This document shows, one piece after another, positions 38,810 to 47,152 of a DNA stretch of 64,000 nucleotides (its first letter is position 1; each line of letters begins with the position of its first letter). The notes beneath the pieces are model-generated. The model ran no database searches. It was not told the origin of the DNA and was given only the letters and a program-made list of their open reading frames with translations. This DNA is from Paenibacillus sp. H1-7 (GTDB lineage: Bacteria; Bacillota; Bacilli; Paenibacillales; NBRC-103111), in NCBI RefSeq assembly GCF_022354825.1, contig NZ_CP031168.1:2109501-2173500 (forward strand), in the 5' to 3' direction. Both the position numbers and the translations under genes were made by a program.

Positions 38810-40588
38810 ATGGGAATCCGTCTACGGAAAATCGCAGAACAAAGCTTATTTAGCAAAATTTTTATCGTCATGGTAATCAGTATTATTTCCATCACGATCT
38901 TAACCTCATGGGTGACTTTGCAAATGTCTAAAAAGCTGTTTGTACAAACGTTCAGTATCACAAATTCGAAGATTATCGACCAGATCAAAAGCGGTTTGGA
39001 ATCGTTCCACTACTCCAACGTAAACATAGCGATTAATACAGCGCAAAGCGCTGCAATTAAAAATTATTTGACCTGGCCGGATATGGACTCTCTGACGAAC
39101 AACAGGACTGTTTACAGCATGGAGGATCAGATGAACCGGATCCAATCGCGAATCGGCACCAAAAGCATTGGGATCTTGCTGCTCGGCGTAAACGGCAAAA
39201 GCTATATCAGCAACCGTGCTTATTGGACCGGCTCTCCGCAAGACCTTCAGCAAAATCCGATTACACAAAGCACGCTCAGTCAGCCTGGAAAGCTGCTATA
39301 CAGCTTTATGAAAGATAAGGCTGCGAGTTCCGGCGAGCCTTATTTGGTCGCTTCGAAAGCGCTGTACATACCGGGAAGCGAGCAAATTTACGGCACGCTG
39401 TACATGATGATCAGGGAAAGCGAATTTAGCGGCAGTTACAACAGTTTTACGAGTACCGGCAATGATGTGATGATCCTCAATCAATCCGGAGTCATCGTCT
39501 CCAGCAATCGGAGGGAGCTTGTCGGGACGGTGTCAGACCAGCTGTTGGATAGCGCCAAGACGCTACAGCAAACGGGAGGGGCCAATCTGGAGATGGAAAT
39601 AATCGGCAAAGACGTTATCGTGCTTGCCGATTATTTGCCGTTGTTTGATTTTTACATTGTGAATGTGATCGATAAAAATATGGTGCTCGGCCATATGCTC
39701 AACACGCAGGCGATCGTGCTTATTTGTACAGGCATCGTGGCGGCTGCAGTACTGCTCGTTTACTTCATAACGCGCAGGCTGACCAAATCACTGCGAACGC
39801 TCGTCAAGAAGATGTCGAACGTAACCAAAAACAATTTTAACAACTACATGACGGTCTCCGGTACCTACGAAACGAGGGAGCTAAGCAATTCCTTCAATTA
39901 TATGCTCGACGAGCTCAATGATTATATCAGCAAACTTGTTGAAACCCAGAAGGAGCAGCGAAGGGCGGAGCTGGCTGCGCTGCAGCAGCAAATCAACCCT
40001 CATTTTCTGTATAATACGCTCGCTTCCGTGAACATATTGGTCCAGCGGGGCAGCAATGAGCAGGCTACAGAGACGATTCATGCGCTCATCTCGCTGCTTC
40101 AAAATACGATCAGCAATGTCAAAGAAACGATTACGGTTGAGCAGGAGCTGCAGAGCCTGAAGCATTACGTGTTTATTAACCAGGTGCGCTATGGCCACGG
40201 CATTAAAGTCGATTACTTCGTCTCGCCGGATTGCCTGATGGCGCAGGTGCCCAAGCTGATGCTCCAGCCTTTTATCGAAAATGCCTTTTTTCATGCTTTT
40301 CATAAAAAACATACAGGTTATATTTACGTCATCATCACCAGAGACCGGGAAACACTGGTCTGCGAGGTCGTCGATAATGGCGACGGAATGGAGCAGGCAC
40401 CTTATGAGGAGACAACCACGAATCCGACCCATGCGAAGCAGCCGTTCACAGGCATCGGGATCCGCAACGTTCACGACCGCTTATTGCTGCTGTACGGCAA
40501 GGAGTACGGCGTTTCGATGGAGAGCGGATTGGGCCAGGGCACAAAAATTACCATTAAGATTCCGTGGATGACCGATCAGCCGGTATAA
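38810..40588 (+). CDS. YesM-type sensor histidine kinase
   Basis: A 592-aa membrane kinase. Helix 1 is at ~17-37. A large extracytoplasmic double-Cache-like sensor follows (~40-295), then helix 2 (~300-322), HAMP (~323-375) and the His_kinase domain with QQQINPHFLYNTLASVN carrying the phospho-His. The HATPase domain shows LMLQPFIENAFFHAF, EVVDNGDGM and GIGIRNVHDRLLLLYG. Probable signal: galactosides, or the neighbouring lipoprotein binding protein when loaded (inference). Confidence 0.93.
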   Translation: MGIRLRKIAEQSLFSKIFIVMVISIISITILTSWVTLQMSKKLFVQTFSITNSKIIDQIKSGLESFHYSNVNIAINTAQSAAIKNYLTWPDMDSLTNNRTVYSMEDQMNRIQSRIGTKSIGILLLGVNGKSYISNRAYWTGSPQDLQQNPITQSTLSQPGKLLYSFMKDKAASSGEPYLVASKALYIPGSEQIYGTLYMMIRESEFSGSYNSFTSTGNDVMILNQSGVIVSSNRRELVGTVSDQLLDSAKTLQQTGGANLEMEIIGKDVIVLADYLPLFDFYIVNVIDKNMVLGHMLNTQAIVLICTGIVAAAVLLVYFITRRLTKSLRTLVKKMSNVTKNNFNNYMTVSGTYETRELSNSFNYMLDELNDYISKLVETQKEQRRAELAALQQQINPHFLYNTLASVNILVQRGSNEQATETIHALISLLQNTISNVKETITVEQELQSLKHYVFINQVRYGHGIKVDYFVSPDCLMAQVPKLMLQPFIENAFFHAFHKKHTGYIYVIITRDRETLVCEVVDNGDGMEQAPYEETTTNPTHAKQPFTGIGIRNVHDRLLLLYGKEYGVSMESGLGQGTKITIKIPWMTDQPV

Positions 40589-40600
40589 ACACCTGCAATG

Positions 40601-40651
40601 CTAAAAAAAGTACAAATTCTAAAAATAGTACAAGTTCTAAAAAAATATGAG
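40601..40651 (+). promoter_or_regulatory. 18-bp tandem repeats upstream of the importer
   Basis: CTAAAAAAAGTACAAATT (40601-40618), CTAAAAATAGTACAAGTT (40619-40636) and a partial third copy (40637-40651). AraC-type regulators bind direct repeats, so this is a candidate site for the YesN-type regulator. A related AAAGTACAAA string lies just before the beta-galactosidase gene (~43883). Confidence 0.5.
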
Positions 40652-40740
40652 AATAAAAACGGATGCAACTCCAAAGAATAACACTAATTGATGAAAAGTA
40701 ATTCCTAACAGGCCGTTTTTGAGGGATGTTATGATTACTT

Positions 40741-40754
40741 TGTAAGCATTTTCA
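40741..40754 (+). promoter_or_regulatory. cre-like CcpA site
   Basis: TGTAAGCATTTTCA matches the catabolite-responsive element pattern TGWAANCGNTNWCA with one central mismatch. It lies just after a TATGAT box (40730-40735), where CcpA binding would block initiation in the presence of glucose. Confidence 0.5.
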
Positions 40755-40779
40755 TAATCAATCAAACAGGGGGAGCAAT

Positions 40780-42078
40780 ATGAAAAAGAAACTTTCTGCA
40801 GTCCTGCTGTCGAGTCTTTTGCTGTTATCGGCATGCTCGAGCAATTCTGGCAACACGACGAAGCCTTCGGATCAAGCGTCGCCCGGCACCAAGGAGATTA
40901 CAGTCTGGGCATGGGACAAAAATTTCAATATCGCAGCGATGAAGCTGGCGGAAGAAGCGTACGTAAAGGATCATCCTGATGTGAAAATCAACATCGTGGA
41001 ATACGCCCAGGATGACATTATCCAAAAGCTGAATACCGGACTTAATTCCGGCACGACCTCGGGTTTGCCTAACGTAGTATTGATCGAGGACTATCGCGCC
41101 CAGAGCTTTTTGAAAGCGTATCCCGATTCTTTCCAAGACCTGTCGTCTTCCATTAAAGCGTCTGATTTTGCCGATTACAAAATCGGATCGACCAGTCTAA
41201 ACGGTAAACAGTACGGTCTTCCGTTCGATTCCGGCGTAACTGGATTGTATGTCCGCACCGACTACCTGCAGCAAGCCGGCTATAAAGTCGACGATATGAA
41301 GAACATCGATTGGGACAAGTTTATTGAGATCGGCAAAGCGGTAAAAGCAAAAACAGGCAAAGATATGCTGACGCAGGATCCGAACGACCTTGGTTTAATC
41401 CGCATGATGATTCAGTCGGCAGGCTCCTGGTATCTGAAAAGCGACGGCTCTACGCCGGATTTGAAAGACAATGCAGCGCTGAAGGACGCTTTCCAAACTT
41501 ACAAAACTTTAATGTCCGCCAATATCGTGAAGATTACTTCCGACTGGAACTCTTTCCTGGCTGGCTTTAACAGCGGCGCTGTCGCAACGGTGCCGACAGG
41601 CAACTGGATCACGCCGTCAGTCAAGGCGCAAGCTGATCAATCCGGCAAATGGGCCGTCGTTCCGTTCCCTAAACTGAAAAACACAGCCAACTCGGTCAAC
41701 GCTTCGAACCTTGGCGGAAGCTCCTGGTATGTGCTGAATAGCCCTGGTAAAGAGCTTGCGGCGGATTTCCTCGGAAAAACGCTTGGCTCCAATATAGATT
41801 TGTATCAAAAAATGCTGACCAATATCGGAGTTATCGGCACCTATAAGCCTGCGGCTTCGGGCGACGCTTATACGAAAGCGGACGAGTTCTTCGGCGGCCA
41901 GAAGATCAGCTCTGATTTTGCAACATGGACGACTCAAATTCCAAAGGTCAACTATGGCATGCATACGTATGAGATCGAAGATATTCTCAAAGTCGAAGCG
42001 CAGAGCTATTTGAAGGGTACGGATTTGAATAAAGTGTTGAGTGACGCGCAATCTCAAGCGGAGTCGCAAATTAAGTAA
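40780..42078 (+). CDS. Sugar ABC transporter substrate-binding lipoprotein
   Basis: A 432-aa family 1 extracellular binding protein. Lipoprotein signal with lipobox LLSACS (Cys near 19), a Ser/Thr/Pro linker, then the two-lobed fold: EITVWAWDKNFNIAAMKLAEEAY, PNVVLIEDYRAQ, GLPFDSGVTGLYVRTDYL and ATVPTGNWITPS. First gene of the importer unit. A hairpin after its stop would give it higher mRNA levels than the permeases. Gene context points to galactosides such as melibiose, raffinose or galacto-oligosaccharides; affinity is not visible in sequence. The ATPase is not encoded here and is probably a shared MsmX-type subunit. Confidence 0.93.
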   Translation: MKKKLSAVLLSSLLLLSACSSNSGNTTKPSDQASPGTKEITVWAWDKNFNIAAMKLAEEAYVKDHPDVKINIVEYAQDDIIQKLNTGLNSGTTSGLPNVVLIEDYRAQSFLKAYPDSFQDLSSSIKASDFADYKIGSTSLNGKQYGLPFDSGVTGLYVRTDYLQQAGYKVDDMKNIDWDKFIEIGKAVKAKTGKDMLTQDPNDLGLIRMMIQSAGSWYLKSDGSTPDLKDNAALKDAFQTYKTLMSANIVKITSDWNSFLAGFNSGAVATVPTGNWITPSVKAQADQSGKWAVVPFPKLKNTANSVNASNLGGSSWYVLNSPGKELAADFLGKTLGSNIDLYQKMLTNIGVIGTYKPAASGDAYTKADEFFGGQKISSDFATWTTQIPKVNYGMHTYEIEDILKVEAQSYLKGTDLNKVLSDAQSQAESQIK

Positions 42079-42096
42079 CCCGTTACATTTCCGATC

Positions 42097-42153
42097 AACG
42101 CTGACCTTCGTTTTGCCGAATTGCACATGGCGAGGTCAGCGTTTCCATTTTTC
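42097..42153 (+). terminator. Attenuating hairpin after the binding-protein gene
   Basis: AACGCTGACCT pairs perfectly with AGGTCAGCGTT (plus CG/CG inside), followed by TTCCATTTTTC. Such hairpins between binding-protein and permease genes protect the upstream message and lower downstream expression. Confidence 0.8.
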
Positions 42154-42174
42154 TGAAGGAAAGGTTTGGTAGCC

Positions 42175-43053
42175 TTGAACTATACAATGAAAAACCGAGC
42201 AAAGTTGACGGGATGGCTGTTTATTGCGCTTGCCGTAATCTTGATCTGTATCTTTTACTTTTATCCGATGATTCAAGCCTTGCTGCTCTCCTTTAAGACC
42301 GGAGCCGGAGCAAACCTGCACTTCAATGGAGTCGACAATTACAAACGGCTGTTTAGCGATAAGACGTTCTTCACTGCGGTCAAAAATACGTTTATCTATT
42401 TGATCATTCAAGTGCCTATCATGATTTTGCTGGCCATGATCATCTCCGTGTTGCTTAACGACAGCAATCTGCGGTTCAAGGGATTTTTCCGCACGGCGAT
42501 TTTTTTGCCATGTATCACTTCGCTTGTCGCTTATTCAGTCGTGTTTAAATATTTGTTTGGCAATGACGGTTTGATCAATCTGGCGCTGCTGAAGCTGCAT
42601 ATTCTCGCGCAACCGATTCAATGGATTTCCGATCCGTTCTGGGCGAAGGTAACCATTATTATTGCGATTACTTGGCGCTGGACCGGCTATAATATGATTT
42701 TTTATTTGTCGTCGCTGCAAAACATCGACAGCTCGATCTATGAAGCCGCTCGCCTCGACGGCGCTTCCTCGGTCCGGCAGTTTTTCAGCATTACGGTGCC
42801 ATTATTGAAGCCGATCATTTTGTTTACCTCGATTACTTCGACGATCGGAACGCTTCAGCTGTTCGACGAAATTGTTAATATTACAAAAGGCGGACCAGGT
42901 AATGCAACCCTTTCGATTTCACAATACATCTACAATCTTTCGTTCAAATACTCTCCCGACTTTGGTTATGCCGCTACCGTCTCCTATTCGATTGTGGTCA
43001 TGATCATCGTGCTGTCCGTCCTTCAAATAAAACTGGCAGGTGAGAATAAATAA
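42175..43053 (+). CDS. Sugar ABC transporter permease (MalF-type)
   Basis: A 292-aa membrane permease with six helices. The cytoplasmic EAA loop that docks the ATPase reads YEAARLDGASSVRQFFSITVPLLKP (about 184-208). TTG 42175 has AAAGG about ten bases before it; ATG 42187 is an alternative. It overlaps the next permease by one base. Confidence 0.93.
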   Translation: MNYTMKNRAKLTGWLFIALAVILICIFYFYPMIQALLLSFKTGAGANLHFNGVDNYKRLFSDKTFFTAVKNTFIYLIIQVPIMILLAMIISVLLNDSNLRFKGFFRTAIFLPCITSLVAYSVVFKYLFGNDGLINLALLKLHILAQPIQWISDPFWAKVTIIIAITWRWTGYNMIFYLSSLQNIDSSIYEAARLDGASSVRQFFSITVPLLKPIILFTSITSTIGTLQLFDEIVNITKGGPGNATLSISQYIYNLSFKYSPDFGYAATVSYSIVVMIIVLSVLQIKLAGENK

Positions 43054-43877
43054 TGAACAAGTTGAAAAAGACCTTCATCTATGTGTTTTTGACCGCTGTA
43101 GCGATCATCTCGATATTCCCGTTTATTTGGATGGTTATCAGCTCGACGAATCTTTCCGTGGATGTCACCCAGGGGAGAATGCTGCCGGGAAGCCATTTTG
43201 TGCAAAATTTCACCAAGCTGGTGAACTCGGTCAACCTGTTCCAAGCTTTCGGCAATTCACTCAAAATCTCTTTATCGACGACAGTGCTGGCACTGGTGAT
43301 TGCCTCGCTGGCCGGTTACGGCTTTGAAGTTTACCGCAGCAAAGCGAAAGATGTCGTGTTCAACATTTTGCTGCTGTCGATGATGATTCCGTTCGCGGCG
43401 CTGATGGTGCCGCTTTATCAAATGTTTTCCAAACTGTCGCGAACGGCTCCCGCGTTGGGCGTCAATACGATCGTGGCGGTCGTGCTTCCGACCTTTACGA
43501 CTGCGTTCCTCATTTTCTTTTTCCGTCAAAGCACGAAAATGTTCCCGAAGGAGCTGCTGGAGGCCGGACGCATGGACGGCTTAACCGAGCTCGGCCTGTT
43601 TTTCCGCATCTACGTGCCGACGATGAAGACAACTTTCGCCGCCGGGGCGATAATTACATTTATGTCCAGCTGGAACAACTACTTATGGCCGCTGATTGTG
43701 CTGCAGACCCCGGATAAAAGAACGATTCCGCTCTTAGTCTCGAACTTGGGCTCCAGTTATTCGCCGGATTTCGGTGTGATTATGACGGCTATCGTTATTT
43801 CCACATTGCCGACTGCACTGGTTTTCTTCCTTATGCAAAAACAATTTGTTGCCGGAATGGTCGGATCTGTAAAATAG
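43053..43877 (+). CDS. Sugar ABC transporter permease (MalG-type)
   Basis: A 274-aa permease with six helices and the EAA motif LLEAGRMDGLTELGLFFRIYVPTMK (about 169-193), forming the second half of the transmembrane channel. Its ATG shares a base with the previous stop (TAATG), showing tight coupling. The beta-galactosidase gene follows after 40 bases. Confidence 0.93.
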   Translation: MNKLKKTFIYVFLTAVAIISIFPFIWMVISSTNLSVDVTQGRMLPGSHFVQNFTKLVNSVNLFQAFGNSLKISLSTTVLALVIASLAGYGFEVYRSKAKDVVFNILLLSMMIPFAALMVPLYQMFSKLSRTAPALGVNTIVAVVLPTFTTAFLIFFFRQSTKMFPKELLEAGRMDGLTELGLFFRIYVPTMKTTFAAGAIITFMSSWNNYLWPLIVLQTPDKRTIPLLVSNLGSSYSPDFGVIMTAIVISTLPTALVFFLMQKQFVAGMVGSVK

Positions 43878-43917
43878 AGTAAAGTACAAAAAAAGAAATT
43901 TTTAGGAGACGAAACGA

Positions 43918-46900
43918 ATGGGTCATACGAAACCAAGCCTGGATTGGCTTCAGGATGTCAGCATTTTTAGAGTGAACAGGCTGGATGCTCACTCAGACCA
44001 TCGCTACTATAGCTCGATGGCGTCCGCCACCGCCGGATTGCCGATGGACATGCACCACAGCTTGAACGGCAGCTGGCATTTCAGCTATGCGGTTAATCCG
44101 GCAAGCCGGATTTCCGAGTTTTACGAAATGGATTACAATTGCTCCGCTTGGGAGCATATTCAGGTGCCGGGCCATATTCAGCTTCAGGGCTGGGGCCAGG
44201 CGCAGTACGTAAACACGATGTATCCGTGGGACGGGCTGGCCGATCTTCGTCCGCCGCACATTTCCCAGGATCATAATCCGGTGGGCAGTTATGTGAAGCA
44301 TTTTGATCTGCCTGCCCATATGCAGGACAAGCCAGTTTATATTTCTTTTCAAGGCGTCGAATCGGCTTTTTACCTTTGGCTGAACGGCGAATTTGTCGGT
44401 TACAGCGAGGACAGCTTCACGCCTTCCGAATTCGATTTGACCCCGTATATCCGCGACGGGTCGAACAAGCTGGCTGTCGAGGTATATCAGCGCAGCACCG
44501 GGAGCTGGCTGGAAGATCAAGATTTTTGGCGCTTCTCCGGCATTTTCCGCGACGTGTATTTATTTACGGTTCCGAAGCACCATGTTTGGGATTTGCGCGT
44601 CAAAGCCGAACTGGATGACCGCTATGAAAACGGCACCTTGAAGGTGGATTTGGCGCTGCGCGCAGATCCCTCCGCTCCCGTTCATGCGCTGCTCGAATTG
44701 AAAGACGCCGCGGGCAGGACGTGTCTTACTGAAACGAACGAGTTCCAAAGCGGCAGGCTGGAAGTGGTTGCTGAAGCAGGCCGCGTGCATCTGTGGAGCG
44801 CAGAGAGCCCGTATTTGTATTCACTGCTAATTTCGATTTTGGATGAGCACGGGGAACTGGTCGAAGCGATCGTGCAAAAGGTCGGCTTCCGCCGTTTTGA
44901 GATGAAGGACAAGCTGATGTGCCTTAACGGCAAACGGATTTTGTTTAAGGGCGTAAACCGCCACGAGTTCAACTGCCGCAGCGGGCGGGCGATCACGAAG
45001 CAGGACATGCTGTGGGATATCCAGACGCTGAAGCGCAGCAACATCAACGCCGTCCGGACCTCTCACTATCCGAACCAAACGTTGTGGTACGAGCTGTGCG
45101 ACGATTATGGTGTCTACGTTATCGATGAGATGAATTTGGAAACGCATGGATCCTGGCAAAAAATGGGCGCCGTCGAGCCTTCTTGGAACATCCCTGGCAA
45201 CGATCTGCAGTGGCAGGACATCGTGCTCGACCGTGCGCGCTCGATGTTGGAACGGGATAAGAACCATCCTTCCATCTTGATCTGGTCGTGCGGCAACGAG
45301 TCTTATGCGGGAGAGGTCATTTTGAACGTGTCGAATTATTTCCGCGAAACCGACCCGAGTCGGCTTGTCCATTACGAGGGCGTATTCCATAACCGCAAAT
45401 ATGATGCGACCAGCGACATGGAGAGCAGAATGTACGCGAAGCCGGCGGATATTGAAGCCTATCTTCAAAGCCAGCCAGCTAAACCGTACATCAGTTGTGA
45501 ATATATGCATGCCATGGGCAACTCTGTCGGTGGCCTGCATAAATATACGGAACTGGAAAACAAGTACCCGATGTATCAAGGCGGCTTTATTTGGGACTAT
45601 ATTGACCAAGCGTTGGTGAAAAAAGACCGTTTCGGCCGCGAATATTTAGCTTACGGCGGCGATTTCCAGGATCGTCCGTCCGATTATAGCTTCTGCGGCA
45701 ATGGCCTTGTATATGCGGATCGGCAAATCACGCCGAAAATGCAGGAGGTTAAATTCCTCTATCAAAATTATAAGCTGGAGCCGACCCGTACGCATATCAA
45801 AATCGTTAATGAAAGCTTGTTCACAGGAACGGACCATCTTCTATTAGAGTATAGCCTGTATCGTGATGGCAAGCAGATACGGATATGGCAAACCAATGTC
45901 GACGTACAGGCGCAAAACCAAATTAGCATCCCGATAGAACTGCCCCATATGGAAGAGGTACCCGGTGAGTATTGTCTGCAAGCTTCGCTGAAGCTTAAAG
46001 AGGCGCTCCTGTGGGCCGAGGCCGGATTTGAGGTCGCTTTTGGCCAAAAGATTGTGGCAATCCAGACTCCATCCGATCGCAGTCTGCCATCCGGAGCTCT
46101 TAAAGTGGTCGAAGGCGATGTAAATATCGGTGTCATGGGCAAGGACTTTTCCGTTCTATTTTCCAAGCAGGTCGGATCGCTGGTATCAATCAGATACAGT
46201 GGTCGCGAAATGATCGCCGTACCACCGACGCCGTTATTTTGGAGGGCCACCACCGATAATGATAAAGGGACGTCGCTCAGCTTCACGGCAGGCGCTTGGT
46301 ACGCAGCGAGTTCAGCGAGAAAATGGGCAAAGGTTGAACTACAGCAAACGTCGGAAACGGCAACCGTCTCGTTTGAGTACACGTTCAGCATCCATTCCGA
46401 AATACGTGTTAGAACGGCCTACACGGTGTACGCGGATGGAGTCATCCGTGTGCATACCTGCTACAAAGGAGCCGAGGGGCTTCCGAATCTGCCTATCGTT
46501 GCTCTATCTTTCAAGATGACGTCTGAGTATAACCAATCCGAATGGTACGCAATGGGTCCTGAAGAAAACTATATCGACCGCGCTTGCGGGGCGCGCTTAG
46601 CTGTTTTCAGCAGCCCGGTCGATCAATTGCCTTCGCGTTATCTCGTTCCGCAGGAATCGGGCAACCGCACTGGCGTCCGAAGCGTGAAAATAACCGATGC
46701 GAATGGACTAGGGCTTATGATCAAAGCCGATCCGCTTGCTCCAGTAGAGTGCAATGTATCTCCGTATTCCGCTTTTGAGCTGGAGCAGGCTAATCATCAT
46801 TGGGAGCTGCCGGAGGTGCATTATACGGTCGTAACCGTGGCGGGCAGACAAATGGGAGTAGGCGGAGACGACAGCTGGGGCGCACCTGTACACGATGAAT

Positions 46901-46968
46901 ATTTGATACCGTCAAACCAGGATTTGGAATTCGAATTTTATATTTGCGGCATTACTGTGAAGGAATGA
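43918..46968 (+). CDS. lacZ: Beta-galactosidase, GH2 (LacZ type)
   Basis: A 1016-aa cytoplasmic glycosidase that cuts terminal beta-galactosyl bonds. It has the jelly-roll N-domain (FQGVESAFYLWLNGEFVGYS), Ig-like domains, then the TIM barrel: NRHEFNCRSGRAITKQ, RTSHYPNQTLWYELCDDYG, acid/base Glu461 in IWSCGNES and nucleophile Glu528 in ISCEYMHAMGN. A C-terminal Bgal small-chain beta-sandwich (~740-1016) contains WRATTDNDKG and MGVGGDDSWG. Length and order match E. coli LacZ. It lies between an importer and an alpha-galactosidase, so imported oligosaccharides with both linkage types could be fully trimmed. Confidence 0.95.
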   Translation: MGHTKPSLDWLQDVSIFRVNRLDAHSDHRYYSSMASATAGLPMDMHHSLNGSWHFSYAVNPASRISEFYEMDYNCSAWEHIQVPGHIQLQGWGQAQYVNTMYPWDGLADLRPPHISQDHNPVGSYVKHFDLPAHMQDKPVYISFQGVESAFYLWLNGEFVGYSEDSFTPSEFDLTPYIRDGSNKLAVEVYQRSTGSWLEDQDFWRFSGIFRDVYLFTVPKHHVWDLRVKAELDDRYENGTLKVDLALRADPSAPVHALLELKDAAGRTCLTETNEFQSGRLEVVAEAGRVHLWSAESPYLYSLLISILDEHGELVEAIVQKVGFRRFEMKDKLMCLNGKRILFKGVNRHEFNCRSGRAITKQDMLWDIQTLKRSNINAVRTSHYPNQTLWYELCDDYGVYVIDEMNLETHGSWQKMGAVEPSWNIPGNDLQWQDIVLDRARSMLERDKNHPSILIWSCGNESYAGEVILNVSNYFRETDPSRLVHYEGVFHNRKYDATSDMESRMYAKPADIEAYLQSQPAKPYISCEYMHAMGNSVGGLHKYTELENKYPMYQGGFIWDYIDQALVKKDRFGREYLAYGGDFQDRPSDYSFCGNGLVYADRQITPKMQEVKFLYQNYKLEPTRTHIKIVNESLFTGTDHLLLEYSLYRDGKQIRIWQTNVDVQAQNQISIPIELPHMEEVPGEYCLQASLKLKEALLWAEAGFEVAFGQKIVAIQTPSDRSLPSGALKVVEGDVNIGVMGKDFSVLFSKQVGSLVSIRYSGREMIAVPPTPLFWRATTDNDKGTSLSFTAGAWYAASSARKWAKVELQQTSETATVSFEYTFSIHSEIRVRTAYTVYADGVIRVHTCYKGAEGLPNLPIVALSFKMTSEYNQSEWYAMGPEENYIDRACGARLAVFSSPVDQLPSRYLVPQESGNRTGVRSVKITDANGLGLMIKADPLAPVECNVSPYSAFELEQANHHWELPEVHYTVVTVAGRQMGVGGDDSWGAPVHDEYLIPSNQDLEFEFYICGITVKE

Positions 46969-47042
46969 CAGGCATCGAAAAAATTTGCTTCAGTAAATGA
47001 ATCATTGGGGCTGCCGAGAACTGCGAAAAATCATTTTGAGTT

Positions 47043-47092
47043 AAAAAGAGCGAGACTATGGGGTTAGATTCCCCGCCCATCTCGCTCTTTTC
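47043..47092 (+). terminator. Terminator after lacZ
   Basis: AAAGAGCGAGA/TCTCGCTCTTT with an inner GGGG/CCCC pairing, followed by TCCTTT. Confidence 0.85.
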
Positions 47093-47152
47093 CTTTCACC
47101 ATGGTCCATTTGAGGAGAATCTATATCGTAATTGGAGTGAGGGAGAAGCACT

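Noticed and set aside
40601..40651. CRISPR-like short repeats
   Set aside because: The units are contiguous 18-bp tandem copies without spacers and there are no cas genes; better explained as regulator sites.
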